From: Nocardia asteroides
Lineage (GTDB): Bacteria; Actinomycetota; Actinomycetes; Mycobacteriales; Mycobacteriaceae
Direction of reading: 5' to 3'
Length of the DNA stretch: 64,000 nt
NCBI GenBank assembly: GCA_019930625.1
Contig: CP082844.1
Coordinates: 6,448,001 to 6,512,000 of the forward strand
The position numbers and the translations under genes are program-made. A model generated the notes under the pieces. That model had not been told where the DNA came from. It saw only the letters and a program-made list of their open reading frames with translations, and made no database searches. Below are positions 26,167-35,103 of this stretch, piece by piece; position 1 is the first letter of the stretch, and the number at the start of each line of letters is the position of its first letter.

Positions 26167-26186
26167 GTACCGTTATACAACGGTAC
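26167..26186. promoter_or_regulatory. 20-bp perfect palindrome in a divergent promoter region
   Basis: GTACCGTT (26167-26174), spacer ATAC, then AACGGTAC (26179-26186) is exactly symmetrical. It lies 114 bp from the DinB gene start and 85 bp before the secreted-protein start. This is typical of a TetR- or MerR-type operator, but no regulator gene adjoins, so the cognate factor must be elsewhere. Confidence 0.55.
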
Positions 26187-26270
26187 GATGCGTGATGGTG
26201 AGATTGGGCCGATGGCCGCCGAATCGGGTCACCGGCAGGACAAGGAACGTACCGAAGTGAGGAAGTACCG

Positions 26271-26618
26271 ATGATCCACGACGTCGAGACCGGGCGCGCA
26301 CGGCGAGCGGTCGTCCGCGTGGCGATGGTCGCCGCGCTCGCGCTGACACCCGTCGCCGCGGCCGCCGCGCCCGCGATGGCACAGCAGCCCACCGTCACGC
26401 AGACGAGTCAGGCCGAGGAGATCCACGGCGGCTGGCACCGCCACGGCGGGTACCACCGCCACGGCTGGGGCGGTTACGGCGGCTGGGGTGGTTACGGCGG
26501 CTGGGGCGGTTACGGCGGCTACGGCCACTGGGGCAACCCGTACGGCTTCTGGGGCAGCCCGTTCGGCATCTGGCCCGGCATCGCCTGGCTGCTGCCCGGC
26601 ACCGGAAGCGCGTTCTGA
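26271..26618 (+). CDS. Secreted Gly/Tyr/Trp/His-rich repeat protein
   Basis: 115 aa, with GAGGAAG upstream of the ATG. Residues ~1-42 are a signal peptide (basic n-region, hydrophobic ALALTPVAAAAAPAMA, cleavage before QQP). The mature ~75 residues start with a His-rich patch (GGWHRHGGYHRHGWGG) and continue with GGWGGY units. They end in a hydrophobic Pro/Trp-rich segment. Such aromatic-Gly repeats often self-associate, and the His cluster could bind metal. No enzymatic domain is visible and the function is unknown. Confidence 0.75.
   Translation: MIHDVETGRARRAVVRVAMVAALALTPVAAAAAPAMAQQPTVTQTSQAEEIHGGWHRHGGYHRHGWGGYGGWGGYGGWGGYGGYGHWGNPYGFWGSPFGIWPGIAWLLPGTGSAF
26463..26520 (+). repeat. Tandem ~18-bp coding repeat
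   Basis: About three copies of a unit encoding G-G-W-G-G-Y sit head to tail inside the secreted-protein gene, with only one or two substitutions between copies. Such arrays often vary in copy number between strains. Confidence 0.7.
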
Positions 26619-27222
26619 GCACGCACTCTCCGGCACGCTACGCCCGGTGATCTCCGGCTCCGCGCAGGCCGGACGCTACGAAGGCGTCCGCACTCAGCAC
26701 GGGCGCGGAGCCGGAATCACCCGAACCGTGGAGACGATCGCCTACGTCGGCGACAACGTCCACCCCGATGCCATCTCCGCCATCCGGCGCGAGTGCCGCA
26801 ACACCGGTGGAGCCTCGAATCACCGCCTGCCACACCGCGAACGACCGTGTGGAGAAGATCTCCCTCGGCGTCGCACCGAGTCGCGGTGCGCCCGGCAGCG
26901 CAGAGCACCGGCCATCGAGCCCACCGCGAATTCGACAGGTGCCAGCAATTTTCGAGAAAACTCGGTGTGACGCCGATCTAATTCCGAACCACCCCGATGG
27001 AATCAGCACACATTCTGCAATCTCTCGAAATCAGCACACGAAACCGGCTCTGCCCGGGCAGAATTCGCGCGCGAGAGCATTGCGGGCAACTCATCGATTT
27101 CTCGTGAAATTCGCAGAACGATTGCTTCGGGAAAGCCCTGCGGCCAGAATGGGTGGGGCCGAAACCCGGCATCTTGGGGATTCGTCGGCACTCGTGGCCG
27201 ACACGACTATGTGGGGAATACG
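26619..27222. other. Long intergenic region, no supported gene
   Basis: About 600 bp. GC content appears lower in 26930-27130 than in neighbouring genes, and no frame has convincing codon use or a start signal. It may hold regulatory sequence or a decayed gene. Confidence 0.4.
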
Positions 27223-27774
27223 ATGAGAGTCAACAGATTCGCCGCCACCGCCCTACTCGCGGTCGGAGCCACCGGAATAGCGACGGGCGTCGCGCACGCC
27301 CAGCCGGCCACACCCGCGCAGGTCAGCGTGCACGGTGTCGAACAGGGAATCGGGTTCACCTCGGCGCCCGCCGCCGACGGCACCGGGGTGGTCACCACCT
27401 TGGACGCGGGCAGTTTCGCGTTGACCGCCGACGCCAGGGCGGTCGAACTGCGCGACGGCGCGGGACAGGTCGTCGCGACCGTGCCCCTGGCGTTCCAGGC
27501 CTCCGGCGCGACGCACGGACTCGCGCCGGCGATCAGCGACGCGGGCCGCACCCTCACGGTGACGCCGGTGGGCGCCCCCGCGGTGACCGAGCGCCTCACG
27601 CAGATCAATGAGGACGAGACGCTCGCACGCAAGCAGCACAACGCCGGTGTCGGCGCCCTCATCGGCGCGGGTATCGGCGCCGTGATCGGCTTCTTCCTCG
27701 GCGGGGTCGGCGCACTGGTCACCATTCCGATCGGAGCCGGCATCGGGGCGCTGATCGGATTCTCCACGCCGTAA
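27223..27774 (+). CDS. Secreted protein with C-terminal glycine-zipper segment
   Basis: 183 aa from ATG 27223, with GGGG about 7 bases upstream. A signal peptide (~1-27) ends at GVAHA. The middle has beta-strand character with the pattern VVTTLDAGSFALTADARAVELRDGAGQVVATVPL, seen in a large family of Nocardia/Rhodococcus secreted proteins. The C-terminal ~50 residues are Gly/Ala/Ile repeats (GALIGAGIGAVIGFFLGG and similar), a glycine-zipper probably inserting in membrane. Function unknown. Confidence 0.8.
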   Translation: MRVNRFAATALLAVGATGIATGVAHAQPATPAQVSVHGVEQGIGFTSAPAADGTGVVTTLDAGSFALTADARAVELRDGAGQVVATVPLAFQASGATHGLAPAISDAGRTLTVTPVGAPAVTERLTQINEDETLARKQHNAGVGALIGAGIGAVIGFFLGGVGALVTIPIGAGIGALIGFSTP

Positions 27775-28031
27775 CCAGCTGGTTCGGTGTGCGGCCGCCG
27801 ACGACGACCGCACACCGACCGCCGGTCGCACCGCCGGGATTCCCTGGGCACACGCACGCTTCGCGCGGCACTCGGCCGAGGGGGACGCGGCGATCCGATC
27901 GTCGACAGCCGTCGTCCACCGCGAATCGTCCACTCCCGTGGACGGCAAGCCGAAACGGAATGTCCGGGCGCGCGCTGGGGCATGATGGGAGGGCACGCAG
28001 ACGATCGGAGCGACGACACAGGATCCGCCAG

Positions 28032-29234
28032 ATGGCACAGCGCAGTTCCCTCTCGCGGCAACGCGCCGCACTGGAACAAGAGTGGTCCCGATGGATTCCC
28101 GCCGGGACACCGCAGGGTGATACCGCGCTGCGCAGCGAGGTCGCGCAATCGTGGCTGCGGTCGCTGCGCACGGTCGATCCGGCGCGCAGGCACGCGCCCC
28201 TGGCCGAAGCCGATGTGGCGGCCCGCTGGGCCGAGTCCCCGTTGCGCACACCGGTATCCGAGCTGACCGATCAGTTGCGCGACATCACCGAGGGCGCCGG
28301 CTACGTCGCGGCGATCACCGACGAGACCGGGACCATCTTGTGGTCGCACGGCGGTCCGGTGATGCGCCGCCGCGCCGAACAGGTGAACTTCGCGCCGGGT
28401 GGCTGCTGGGACGAGGCGCACATGGGCACGAACGCGCTGTCGCTGGCGTTGCGTACCGAACGGCCGCACACGGTGTTCTCCGCCGAACACTTGGTCGCCG
28501 CTCTGCACGGATGGGTCTGCTATTGCGCGCCGATTCGCGCCGCGGACGGTCGCCAGCTCGGCGTGCTCGATCTGTCCACCACCTGGGATCGCGCCCACCC
28601 GCTGGCGATGTCCACGGCCAGGACCTTGGTCACTGCCATCGAGACCAAGCTGCACCACCGGATGGCCGCGCCGGGGGTCCGGCTGACCTGTCTCGGCGCC
28701 GCCCGCTTGATCCGCGACGGCGCTCCTGTGCGGCTGCGCCCCAGGCAGCTGGAGATCTTGGCGTTGCTGGCGCTCGAGCCCGACGGCTGGACCCACGAAC
28801 GCCTGCACTTCGCGGTGTACGGCGACCGGCCGGTCGGCGCGAGCACGCTCAAATCGGAGATGTCCCACCTGCGGCGCGCCACCGGCGGCGAGATAACCAG
28901 CCGGGTCTATCAGCTGATCAGCCCGCTGTCCTGTGACGCCGTGGACGTGCTGGCGGCGCTGGAAGCGGGCGATACCGCCACCGCGGTCGAGTTGTATCGC
29001 GGACCCCTGCTGCCGGACTCGGACACGCCGGGGATCGTGCAGTGGCGCGACTATCTGGAAGTCGGTGTGCGCACCGCGGTGCTGTCCAGCCGGACCGTCG
29101 AGCACGCGCTGCGCTATGGCGAGCGCGCGCCCCACGACATCGAGATCCACGAACACGCGCTGCGCCTGCTCCCCGCGGGCGACGGTCGTCGCGCGCTCGC
29201 GGCCGCCCGGCTGCACAGCGCCCTGCGCGGCTGA
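28032..29234 (+). CDS. GAF-domain transcriptional regulator of the aldehyde dehydrogenase
   Basis: 400 aa from ATG 28032. The N-terminal ~70-210 is a GAF-type sensor region ([29 protein letters not shown], an AcoR-like signature). The C-terminal ~230-400 has a winged-helix ([30 protein letters not shown]) and a helical tail resembling BTAD/SARP regulators. It lacks the AAA+ sigma-54 domain of AcoR. It lies immediately upstream of an aldehyde dehydrogenase on the same strand, so it probably activates it in response to an alcohol or aldehyde. Confidence 0.82.
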   Translation: MAQRSSLSRQRAALEQEWSRWIPAGTPQGDTALRSEVAQSWLRSLRTVDPARRHAPLAEADVAARWAESPLRTPVSELTDQLRDITEGAGYVAAITDETGTILWSHGGPVMRRRAEQVNFAPGGCWDEAHMGTNALSLALRTERPHTVFSAEHLVAALHGWVCYCAPIRAADGRQLGVLDLSTTWDRAHPLAMSTARTLVTAIETKLHHRMAAPGVRLTCLGAARLIRDGAPVRLRPRQLEILALLALEPDGWTHERLHFAVYGDRPVGASTLKSEMSHLRRATGGEITSRVYQLISPLSCDAVDVLAALEAGDTATAVELYRGPLLPDSDTPGIVQWRDYLEVGVRTAVLSSRTVEHALRYGERAPHDIEIHEHALRLLPAGDGRRALAAARLHSALRG

Positions 29235-29340
29235 ACTCGCGCGCCTCAACGTTTCCTCAACCCTCGCCGGGCATAGTGACCCGCATCACGGCCGCTCCGC
29301 CGTGTGCATCACGTCCGCAACAAGCGAGGAGGTACCCGCC

Positions 29341-30858
29341 ATGAGCTACGCAAAGCCGGGAACCGAGGGCAGCGTCGTCGAATTCGCGGCGCGCTACGAC
29401 AACTTCATCGGCGGTGAATGGACCGCTCCGGTCGAGGGCCGCTATTTCGAGAATCCCTCCCCGGTGGACGGTCAGACATTCTGCGAGGTAGCGCGCTCCT
29501 CGGCCGCCGACATCGAACTGGCCTTGGACGCCGCGCATCAGGCGGCCGACGCGTGGGGCGCCAGGTCGGCGGCCGAGCGGGCCAACATCCTCAACAAGAT
29601 CGCCGATCGGATCGAGGACAACCTCGAGGCGCTCGCGGTGGCCGAGACCTGGGAGAACGGCAAGCCGGTACGCGAAACCAAGGCGGCCGACCTGCCGTTG
29701 GCGGTCGATCACTTCCGCTACTTCGCCGGCGCGGTCCGCGCGCAGGAAGGCGGCATCAGCGAAATCGACGCCGACACCATCGCCTACCACTTCCACGAAC
29801 CTCTCGGCGTCGTCGGCCAGATCATTCCCTGGAACTTCCCGATCCTGATGGCCACCTGGAAGCTCGCGCCCGCGCTGGCCGCGGGGAACGCGGTGGTGCT
29901 CAAGCCCGCCGAGCAGACCCCCGCCTCGATCCTGAAGGTGGTGGAACTGATCGCGGATCTGCTCCCGCCCGGGGTCCTCAACGTGGTCAACGGATTCGGC
30001 GTCGAGGCGGGCAAACCGCTGGCCGCCAGCCCGCGCGTGGCCAAGGTCGCCTTCACCGGCGAGACCACCACCGGCAGGCTGATCATGCAGTACGCCAGCG
30101 AGAACATCATCCCGGTCACCCTCGAGCTGGGCGGCAAGAGCCCCAACATCTTCCTGCCCGACATCATGGCCGCCGACGACGCCTTCCTCGACAAGGCGGT
30201 GGAGGGGTTCGTGATGTTCGCGCTCAACCAGGGCGAAGTGTGCACCTGTCCGTCCCGCGCGTTGATCCATTCCTCGATCTACGACGAGTTCATCGCGCGC
30301 TGCGTCGAGCGAACCGAGGCCATCCGCAGTGGCAACCCGCTGGACGAGGCCACCATGATCGGCGCGCAGGCCAGCAACGACCAATACGAGAAGATCCTGT
30401 CCTACATCGACATCGGCCGCCAGGAGGGCGCCGAGGTGCTCACCGGCGGCGGCCCGCGCAAGGTCGAGGGGTTCCCCGACGGCTTCTATGTCGAACCGAC
30501 GATCTTCGCCGGGCGCAACGACATGCGGATTTTCCAGGAGGAGATCTTCGGGCCGGTCGTGTCGGTGACCACGTTCGACTCCGTCGACGAGGCGCTGAAG
30601 ATCGCCAACGACACTCTCTACGGCCTGGGCGCCGGTGTGTGGACCCGCGACATGAACACCGCCTACCGGCTCGGTCGGGGCATCAAGGCGGGCCGGGTAT
30701 GGACCAACTGCTACCACGCTTATCCCGCGCACGCGGCTTTCGGCGGCTACAAGAAATCCGGCATCGGACGCGAGAACCACCGCATGATGCTCGACCACTA
30801 CCAGCAGACCAAAAACCTGCTGGTCAGCTACTCGCCGGACAAACTCGGATTCTTCTGA
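29341..30858 (+). CDS. NAD(P)-dependent aldehyde dehydrogenase (acetaldehyde-type)
   Basis: 505 aa, with AGGAGG upstream of the ATG. Catalytic features: PWNFP (Asn 165), LELGGKSPN (Glu 262), and Cys 301 in [11 protein letters not shown], where the extra Cys two residues on is typical of the ExaC/AldB group. It oxidises short aldehydes such as acetaldehyde. The stop overlaps the next ATG (TGATG), so it is translationally coupled to the DUF779 protein, the arrangement of M. tuberculosis Rv0458-Rv0459. Confidence 0.95.
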   Translation: MSYAKPGTEGSVVEFAARYDNFIGGEWTAPVEGRYFENPSPVDGQTFCEVARSSAADIELALDAAHQAADAWGARSAAERANILNKIADRIEDNLEALAVAETWENGKPVRETKAADLPLAVDHFRYFAGAVRAQEGGISEIDADTIAYHFHEPLGVVGQIIPWNFPILMATWKLAPALAAGNAVVLKPAEQTPASILKVVELIADLLPPGVLNVVNGFGVEAGKPLAASPRVAKVAFTGETTTGRLIMQYASENIIPVTLELGGKSPNIFLPDIMAADDAFLDKAVEGFVMFALNQGEVCTCPSRALIHSSIYDEFIARCVERTEAIRSGNPLDEATMIGAQASNDQYEKILSYIDIGRQEGAEVLTGGGPRKVEGFPDGFYVEPTIFAGRNDMRIFQEEIFGPVVSVTTFDSVDEALKIANDTLYGLGAGVWTRDMNTAYRLGRGIKAGRVWTNCYHAYPAHAAFGGYKKSGIGRENHRMMLDHYQQTKNLLVSYSPDKLGFF

Positions 30859-31259
30859 TGCCGGATCAGGTGCACCGCGTCGACTTCACCGGCCCCGCGG
30901 AAGCGCTGCTGCGGCAGTTGATCGAACAGCACGGCCCGGTCATGTTCCATCAGTCCGGCGGCTGCTGCGACGGCAGCTCACCGATGTGCTATCCGCGCGG
31001 CGAATTCCGGGTCGGTGCCTCGGACGTGCTGCTCGGGTATCCGGCGGCGGACACCCCGTTCTGGATGAGCGCCGACCAGTACGAATACTGGCGTCACACC
31101 CACCTCACCGTCGACGTGGTGCCCGGCCGGGGTAGCGGATTCTCCCTGGAAGCGCCCGAAGGCGTGCGCTTCCTGATCCGCTCCCGGCTGCTCACCGACG
31201 AGGAACTCGCCGTCCTCGAGACGAGGCCGCCACGCACCGGGGCGGATCTGCCGCAATGA
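30858..31259 (+). CDS. DUF779 family protein
   Basis: 133 aa. It carries the family's cysteine motif SGGCCDGSSPMCYP at ~33-46, which looks like a metal- or redox-active site, and the conserved FWMSADQYEYWRHTHLTVDVVPGRGSGFSLE. DUF779 genes regularly follow ExaC-type aldehyde dehydrogenases. Start overlap with the dehydrogenase stop implies equimolar production. The biochemical role is not established to my knowledge. A maturation or protection role for the dehydrogenase is a guess. Confidence 0.9.
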   Translation: MPDQVHRVDFTGPAEALLRQLIEQHGPVMFHQSGGCCDGSSPMCYPRGEFRVGASDVLLGYPAADTPFWMSADQYEYWRHTHLTVDVVPGRGSGFSLEAPEGVRFLIRSRLLTDEELAVLETRPPRTGADLPQ

Positions 31260-31261
31260 CC

Positions 31262-31303
31262 GGTGCACCGGCCGCTGATGGATACGGCAGCGGCCGGTGC
31301 ACC
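31262..31303 (+). terminator. First of two tandem hairpins after the aldehyde dehydrogenase operon
   Basis: GGTGCACCGGCCGCTG (31262-31277) and CAGCGGCCGGTGCACC (31288-31303) form a perfect 16-bp stem with a 10-base loop. It begins 3 bases after the DUF779 stop. There is no T-tract directly after it, so it probably works with the next hairpin. Confidence 0.75.
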
Positions 31304-31307
31304 ACCA

Positions 31308-31345
31308 GGGGCTGCTCACCGGACCGCGCCTCGGTGAGCAGCCCC
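31308..31345 (+). terminator. Second tandem hairpin, rho-independent terminator
   Basis: GGGGCTGCTCACCG (31308-31321) pairs perfectly with CGGTGAGCAGCCCC (31332-31345) around a 10-base loop, followed by the pyrimidine-rich CTCTTTCGTTCC. Strong terminator for the aldehyde dehydrogenase operon. Confidence 0.85.
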
Positions 31346-31444
31346 CTCTTTCGTTCCAGGGCAGGAGAAAACTCGGTGCGGGAATAGCTGGTCAGCGGAT
31401 ACCGTCGTTCGAGGTGGTTAGTCTGGCGAACGAGAGGGGCCCCG

Positions 31445-32854
31445 GTGGCGACCGAGACTGTGCCCGCGTCCATCGGCCTGCGCTCCGAGCGCGGGGCCAT
31501 CCTCGGTTCGCTGATGCTGGCGACAGCGTTGGTCGCGCTGGATTCGACGGTCATCGCCACGGCGGTGCTCACCATCACCGACAGCCTCGGCGGCTTCGCG
31601 CAGTTCCCCTGGCTGTTCTCCATCTATCTGCTGGCGCAAGCGGTGACGGTGCCGATCTACGGCAAGCTCGCCGACACCGTGGGCCGCAAACCGGTGATCC
31701 TGTTCGGGATCACCATCTTCGCGCTGGGCTCGCTGCTGTGCGGCATGGCGACCAGCATGCTCGGCCTGATCATCTTCCGCGCCGTGCAGGGCATCGGCGC
31801 GGGAGCGATCCAGCCGATGACCATGACGATCGCGGGCGATCTGTACACGCTGTCGGAACGCGCCAGGGTGCAGGGTTATCTGGCCAGCGTGTGGGCCATG
31901 TCCAGTGTGGCGGGCCCGGTGCTGGGCGGCTTGTTCGCCGAGTACGTCAGCTGGCGCTGGATCTTCCTGATCAATCTTCCGCTCTGCGCGCTGGCCGCGT
32001 GGATGCTGGTGCGCAGCTTCGCCGAGAGCGCGCCGCGGCGCGGGCAGAGCGTCGACTATGCGGGCGCGGCACTGCTGACCGTCGGCGCGGGCGCGGTGAT
32101 CCTCGGATTGCTCGAAGGCGGCCAGGCGTGGGCCTGGTCCTCTCCCGTCGGCATCGGCATCTTCGTGGGCGGCGCGGCCATGCTGGTGTCGTTCGTGCTG
32201 GTGGAACGCCGAGCGCGGAATCCTATCCTGCCGTTGTGGGTGTTCACCCGCCGCGTGGTGATCGCCAGCAGCCTGGTGTCGGTTCTGGTCGGCGCCATCG
32301 TGCTCGGAGCGACCTCGTATGTCCCGACGTTCACCCAAGGCGTGCTCGGTACCGGGGCGCTGGTGGCAGGCTTGACGGTCGGCGCGCTCAGCCTGGGCTG
32401 GCCGTTGGCCGCTTCGCTGGCCGGGAAGGTGTACTTGCGCCTCGGCTTTCGTACGACCGCGCTGATCGGCAGCGGTTCGGCCGCCCTCGGCGCGGCGAGC
32501 ACGCTGCTGATCACGCAGCACTCGACGGTGTGGCAGATCGCCGCGTCCTGTTTCGTGATCGGCGCCGGCATGGGCTTGGTCGCGACCCCGACCCTGATCG
32601 CGGCGCAGACCAGCGCCGAATGGACCGAGCGGGGCGTGGTCACCTCGGCCAACATGTTCGCGCGTTCGATCGGCAGTGCGGTGGGCGTCGCGGTGTTCGG
32701 CGCGATCGTGAACTCCGAGGTCGGCCCCACCGACCATCCGGCGCCCGCCACGCTGGCCTCGGCGGTCCATCTGGTCTTCGTCACCATCGCGGCGATGGCC
32801 GTGGTCCTCCTGGTCGCGGCGGCCATGATGCCGCGACGCTCGGAGAGTGCCTGA
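31445..32854 (+). CDS. MFS transporter, DHA2 (drug:H+ antiporter) family
   Basis: 469 aa from GTG 31445, with GAGAGGGG upstream. The N-terminal half has DHA2 signatures: LDSTVIATAVLTITDSLGG (motif D1), YGKLADTVGRKPVILFG (motif A) and GSVAGPVLGG-like SVAGPVLGGLFAEYVSWRW (motif C). About 12-14 membrane helices. It probably exports a toxic or drug-like compound. An inverted repeat, TCGTTCG/CGAACGA (31405-31433), overlaps the ribosome-binding region and could be its operator. Confidence 0.9.
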   Translation: MATETVPASIGLRSERGAILGSLMLATALVALDSTVIATAVLTITDSLGGFAQFPWLFSIYLLAQAVTVPIYGKLADTVGRKPVILFGITIFALGSLLCGMATSMLGLIIFRAVQGIGAGAIQPMTMTIAGDLYTLSERARVQGYLASVWAMSSVAGPVLGGLFAEYVSWRWIFLINLPLCALAAWMLVRSFAESAPRRGQSVDYAGAALLTVGAGAVILGLLEGGQAWAWSSPVGIGIFVGGAAMLVSFVLVERRARNPILPLWVFTRRVVIASSLVSVLVGAIVLGATSYVPTFTQGVLGTGALVAGLTVGALSLGWPLAASLAGKVYLRLGFRTTALIGSGSAALGAASTLLITQHSTVWQIAASCFVIGAGMGLVATPTLIAAQTSAEWTERGVVTSANMFARSIGSAVGVAVFGAIVNSEVGPTDHPAPATLASAVHLVFVTIAAMAVVLLVAAAMMPRRSESA

Positions 32855-32894
32855 CGTCCGTGCTGGGCCAGGCGACCGTCGGCTCGGTCACTCC

Positions 32895-32924
32895 GTGGTC
32901 GGGCTCACCGACCATTCCGACCAC
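32895..32924 (+). terminator. Possible terminator after the DHA2 transporter
   Basis: GTGGTCGG and CCGACCAC form an 8-bp perfect stem with a 14-base loop about 40 bp after the stop. No T-tract follows, so it is weak evidence. Confidence 0.35.
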
Positions 32925-33056
32925 AGCCTGAGTGATCCGATCGGTCGAGCGCGCCGGTCCGGGCGACGCGTCGGAAGCGGCGGGTTTTCGGAAGCGGCGG
33001 CTCCCGACTCGGTACAAGCTGGGTTTTCCAACCGAACCGAAACCTTGGAGGTCGCA

Positions 33057-33425
33057 GTGGCACAGGCCGTATGCGGAATCGTCGGCGTCTTCTTTTTGGG
33101 CATGGGTGTGTACGCGCTCGCCGCACCCGTCGCACTGATTCGGCCGTTCGGCATCCACCTCACCGAACCGAGCGCACGCTACGAGGTCCGCGCCGTCTAC
33201 GGCGGCTTCGGCGTGGCGATGGCGGCGGTGCTCGCGGTGGCCGCCGCGGACCTGGGTTCCCTGCGCTCCGGGATCATGGTCGCCGTCGCCGCCGCGCTGG
33301 CGGGCATGGCCCTCGGCCGGGTGGCGGCCGCCGTGCTCGACGAGCGGACCGCCTTCTACCCGAACTGGTTCTACTGCGGCGTCGAGGCGCTCGGCGCCGC
33401 GGTCCTGTTCCTCACCGCCCGGTGA
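33057..33425 (+). CDS. DUF4345-like small membrane protein
   Basis: 122 aa from GTG 33057, with TTGGAGG 5 bases upstream; the frame extends to 32847 but that part has no start signal and overlaps the transporter. Four hydrophobic segments are separated by short loops, with a central RYEVRAVYGGFGVAMA motif common to DUF4345 proteins. Function unknown. It is convergent with the amino-acid permease gene. Confidence 0.78.
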   Translation: MAQAVCGIVGVFFLGMGVYALAAPVALIRPFGIHLTEPSARYEVRAVYGGFGVAMAAVLAVAAADLGSLRSGIMVAVAAALAGMALGRVAAAVLDERTAFYPNWFYCGVEALGAAVLFLTAR

Positions 33426-33447
33426 GCCCGCGACCAGCGCCCGATCG

Positions 33448-34884
33448 CTACCTGCTGTGCACGCTGCCTGTGGCCGCGCCGGACTTGCTCAGCTTGCGCA
33501 ACCCCAGGTAGCCGGCCGACACCAGCGCCGCCCACACCACGCCCACGACGATCGCCGTGCGCCCGCTGTCGGTGAACAACAGCAGCACGACCACCAGCCC
33601 GAGGAAGGCCAGCGCCAGGACGGTGGTGTACGGCGCGGCGGGCAGCCGGTAGTCGCTCGCGGGCAGCTCGCCGCGGGCCACCTTCGCACGGTAGAGCAGG
33701 TGGCAGACCAAGATGACGCCCCAGACGAAGATGATGCCGATGGTCGACACCGAGGTGATGTAGGCGAAAGCCTTGTCCGGGGAGATGACGTTGACGACCA
33801 CGCCGAGCACCATCGCCGCCGCCGACGCGGTGATGCCGACATAGGGCACCGCGTTCGTGCTCAGTTTGTTCAGCCGGGCAGGGGCCTCACCGTGCAACGA
33901 GAGGGTGCGCAGCATCCGGCCGGTGGAGTAGATGCCCGAGTTGCACGACGACAGCGCCGCGGTGAGCAGCACGAAGTTCACGATGCCCGCCGCGCCGGGG
34001 ATGCCGATCTGCTCGAAGACCTCCACGAACGGGCTCTTGCCCGCGTGGAAATTGCGCCAGCTGGACACCGACATGATCACCACGAGCGCGCCGACGTAGA
34101 ACAGGCCGATCCGGAACGGCAGCGTGTTGATCGCCTTGCGCAGCGTCTTGCGGGGCTCGCGCGCCTCTCCGGCGGTGACGCCGACCAATTCCACGCCGAC
34201 GTAGGCGAACAGCACGATCTGCAACACCAGCAGCGACTGGCCGATGCCGTTGGGGAAAACGCCGCCGTCGGCCCACAGATTGGTGACGGTGGGATCGGAG
34301 GCGTGACCGAAGCCGAACAGCAGCACGCCGATGCCGAGCAGGATCATGCCGATGATCGCGGTCACCTTGATGGCGGAGAACCAGAACTCGCCCTCGCCGA
34401 ACAGCCGCACCGAGATCAGGTTGGCGCCGAACATGACCGCCAGCACGACCAGCGCGGTGATCCACGGCACGATGTCGAACCAGTACTCGACGTACTTACC
34501 CGCCACGGTGATCTCGGCCATGCAGGTGGCCACCCACACCGCCCAGTACGACCATCCGGTCACGAAACCGGCGAAGCGGCCGAGGAACTCGTGGGCGTAT
34601 TCGGCGAAACTGCCCGAGATCGGCCGATAGGTCAGCAGTTCGCCGAGTGCGCGCATGATCACGAAGATGGCCAGGCCCGCCGCCAGGTAGGCGAGGATGA
34701 GGCCGGGGCCCGCCTGCTCGATCGCACCGCCCGCGCCGTAGAACAGACCGGTGCCGATCGCGCCGCCGATGGCGATCATCTGGATGGTGCGCGGGCTCAG
34801 GCCCCGGGCATAGCCCTCCGAGTCCCCGCTGTCCGCCGGATCCAACGGTCCGGCATCCTGAAGGTGACGGTCGGAGGCGGTCAT
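33448..34884 (-). CDS. APC-superfamily amino acid permease
   Basis: 478 aa with about 12 membrane helices. The N-terminal block LSPRTIQMIAIGGAIGTGLFYGAGGAIEQAGPG is the classic amino acid transporter (AAT) motif of the CycA/GabP/AnsP group. ELVGVTAGEAREPRKTLRKAIN and ALSSCNSGIYSTGRMLRTLS are also diagnostic. It imports a neutral amino acid or GABA by proton symport. The exact substrate is not inferable. A Shine-Dalgarno GGAAGG precedes the ATG. Confidence 0.92.
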   Translation of the reverse strand: MTASDRHLQDAGPLDPADSGDSEGYARGLSPRTIQMIAIGGAIGTGLFYGAGGAIEQAGPGLILAYLAAGLAIFVIMRALGELLTYRPISGSFAEYAHEFLGRFAGFVTGWSYWAVWVATCMAEITVAGKYVEYWFDIVPWITALVVLAVMFGANLISVRLFGEGEFWFSAIKVTAIIGMILLGIGVLLFGFGHASDPTVTNLWADGGVFPNGIGQSLLVLQIVLFAYVGVELVGVTAGEAREPRKTLRKAINTLPFRIGLFYVGALVVIMSVSSWRNFHAGKSPFVEVFEQIGIPGAAGIVNFVLLTAALSSCNSGIYSTGRMLRTLSLHGEAPARLNKLSTNAVPYVGITASAAAMVLGVVVNVISPDKAFAYITSVSTIGIIFVWGVILVCHLLYRAKVARGELPASDYRLPAAPYTTVLALAFLGLVVVLLLFTDSGRTAIVVGVVWAALVSAGYLGLRKLSKSGAATGSVHSR

Positions 34885-35103
34885 ATCGTGGTCCTTCCCC
34901 TCGCTGGGCCGCGACGCGACGACGCCGGTCGCCGGCCGGTGCGCCGAACACCCGATGTCGGACCATCGCGCGTTCGGCCTGAATCAGCTCGTCACGCTAC
35001 CGCCCCGATGGGACGCGTCGTTTCCGGGCCGCTCCAGGCCGCCCATCTATCGGAGCTGCGTTCCGGCGTGCCATCATCGGTTCCCCCACTGAGAGCATTT
35101 GTC

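Noticed and set aside
27207..29249. 680-codon minus-strand open frame over the glycine-zipper and GAF regulator genes
   Set aside because: It has no domain and shadow composition, whereas the plus-strand proteins have signal peptide, GAF and winged-helix features.
29257..30798. 513-codon minus-strand open frame over the aldehyde dehydrogenase
   Set aside because: Shadow of a gene with clear catalytic motifs.
33457..35103. Very long plus-strand open frame running through the amino-acid permease into the serine hydrolase
   Set aside because: It is antisense to a clearly recognisable permease and has Arg/Asp/His-rich shadow composition; the real hydrolase start is ATG 35104.
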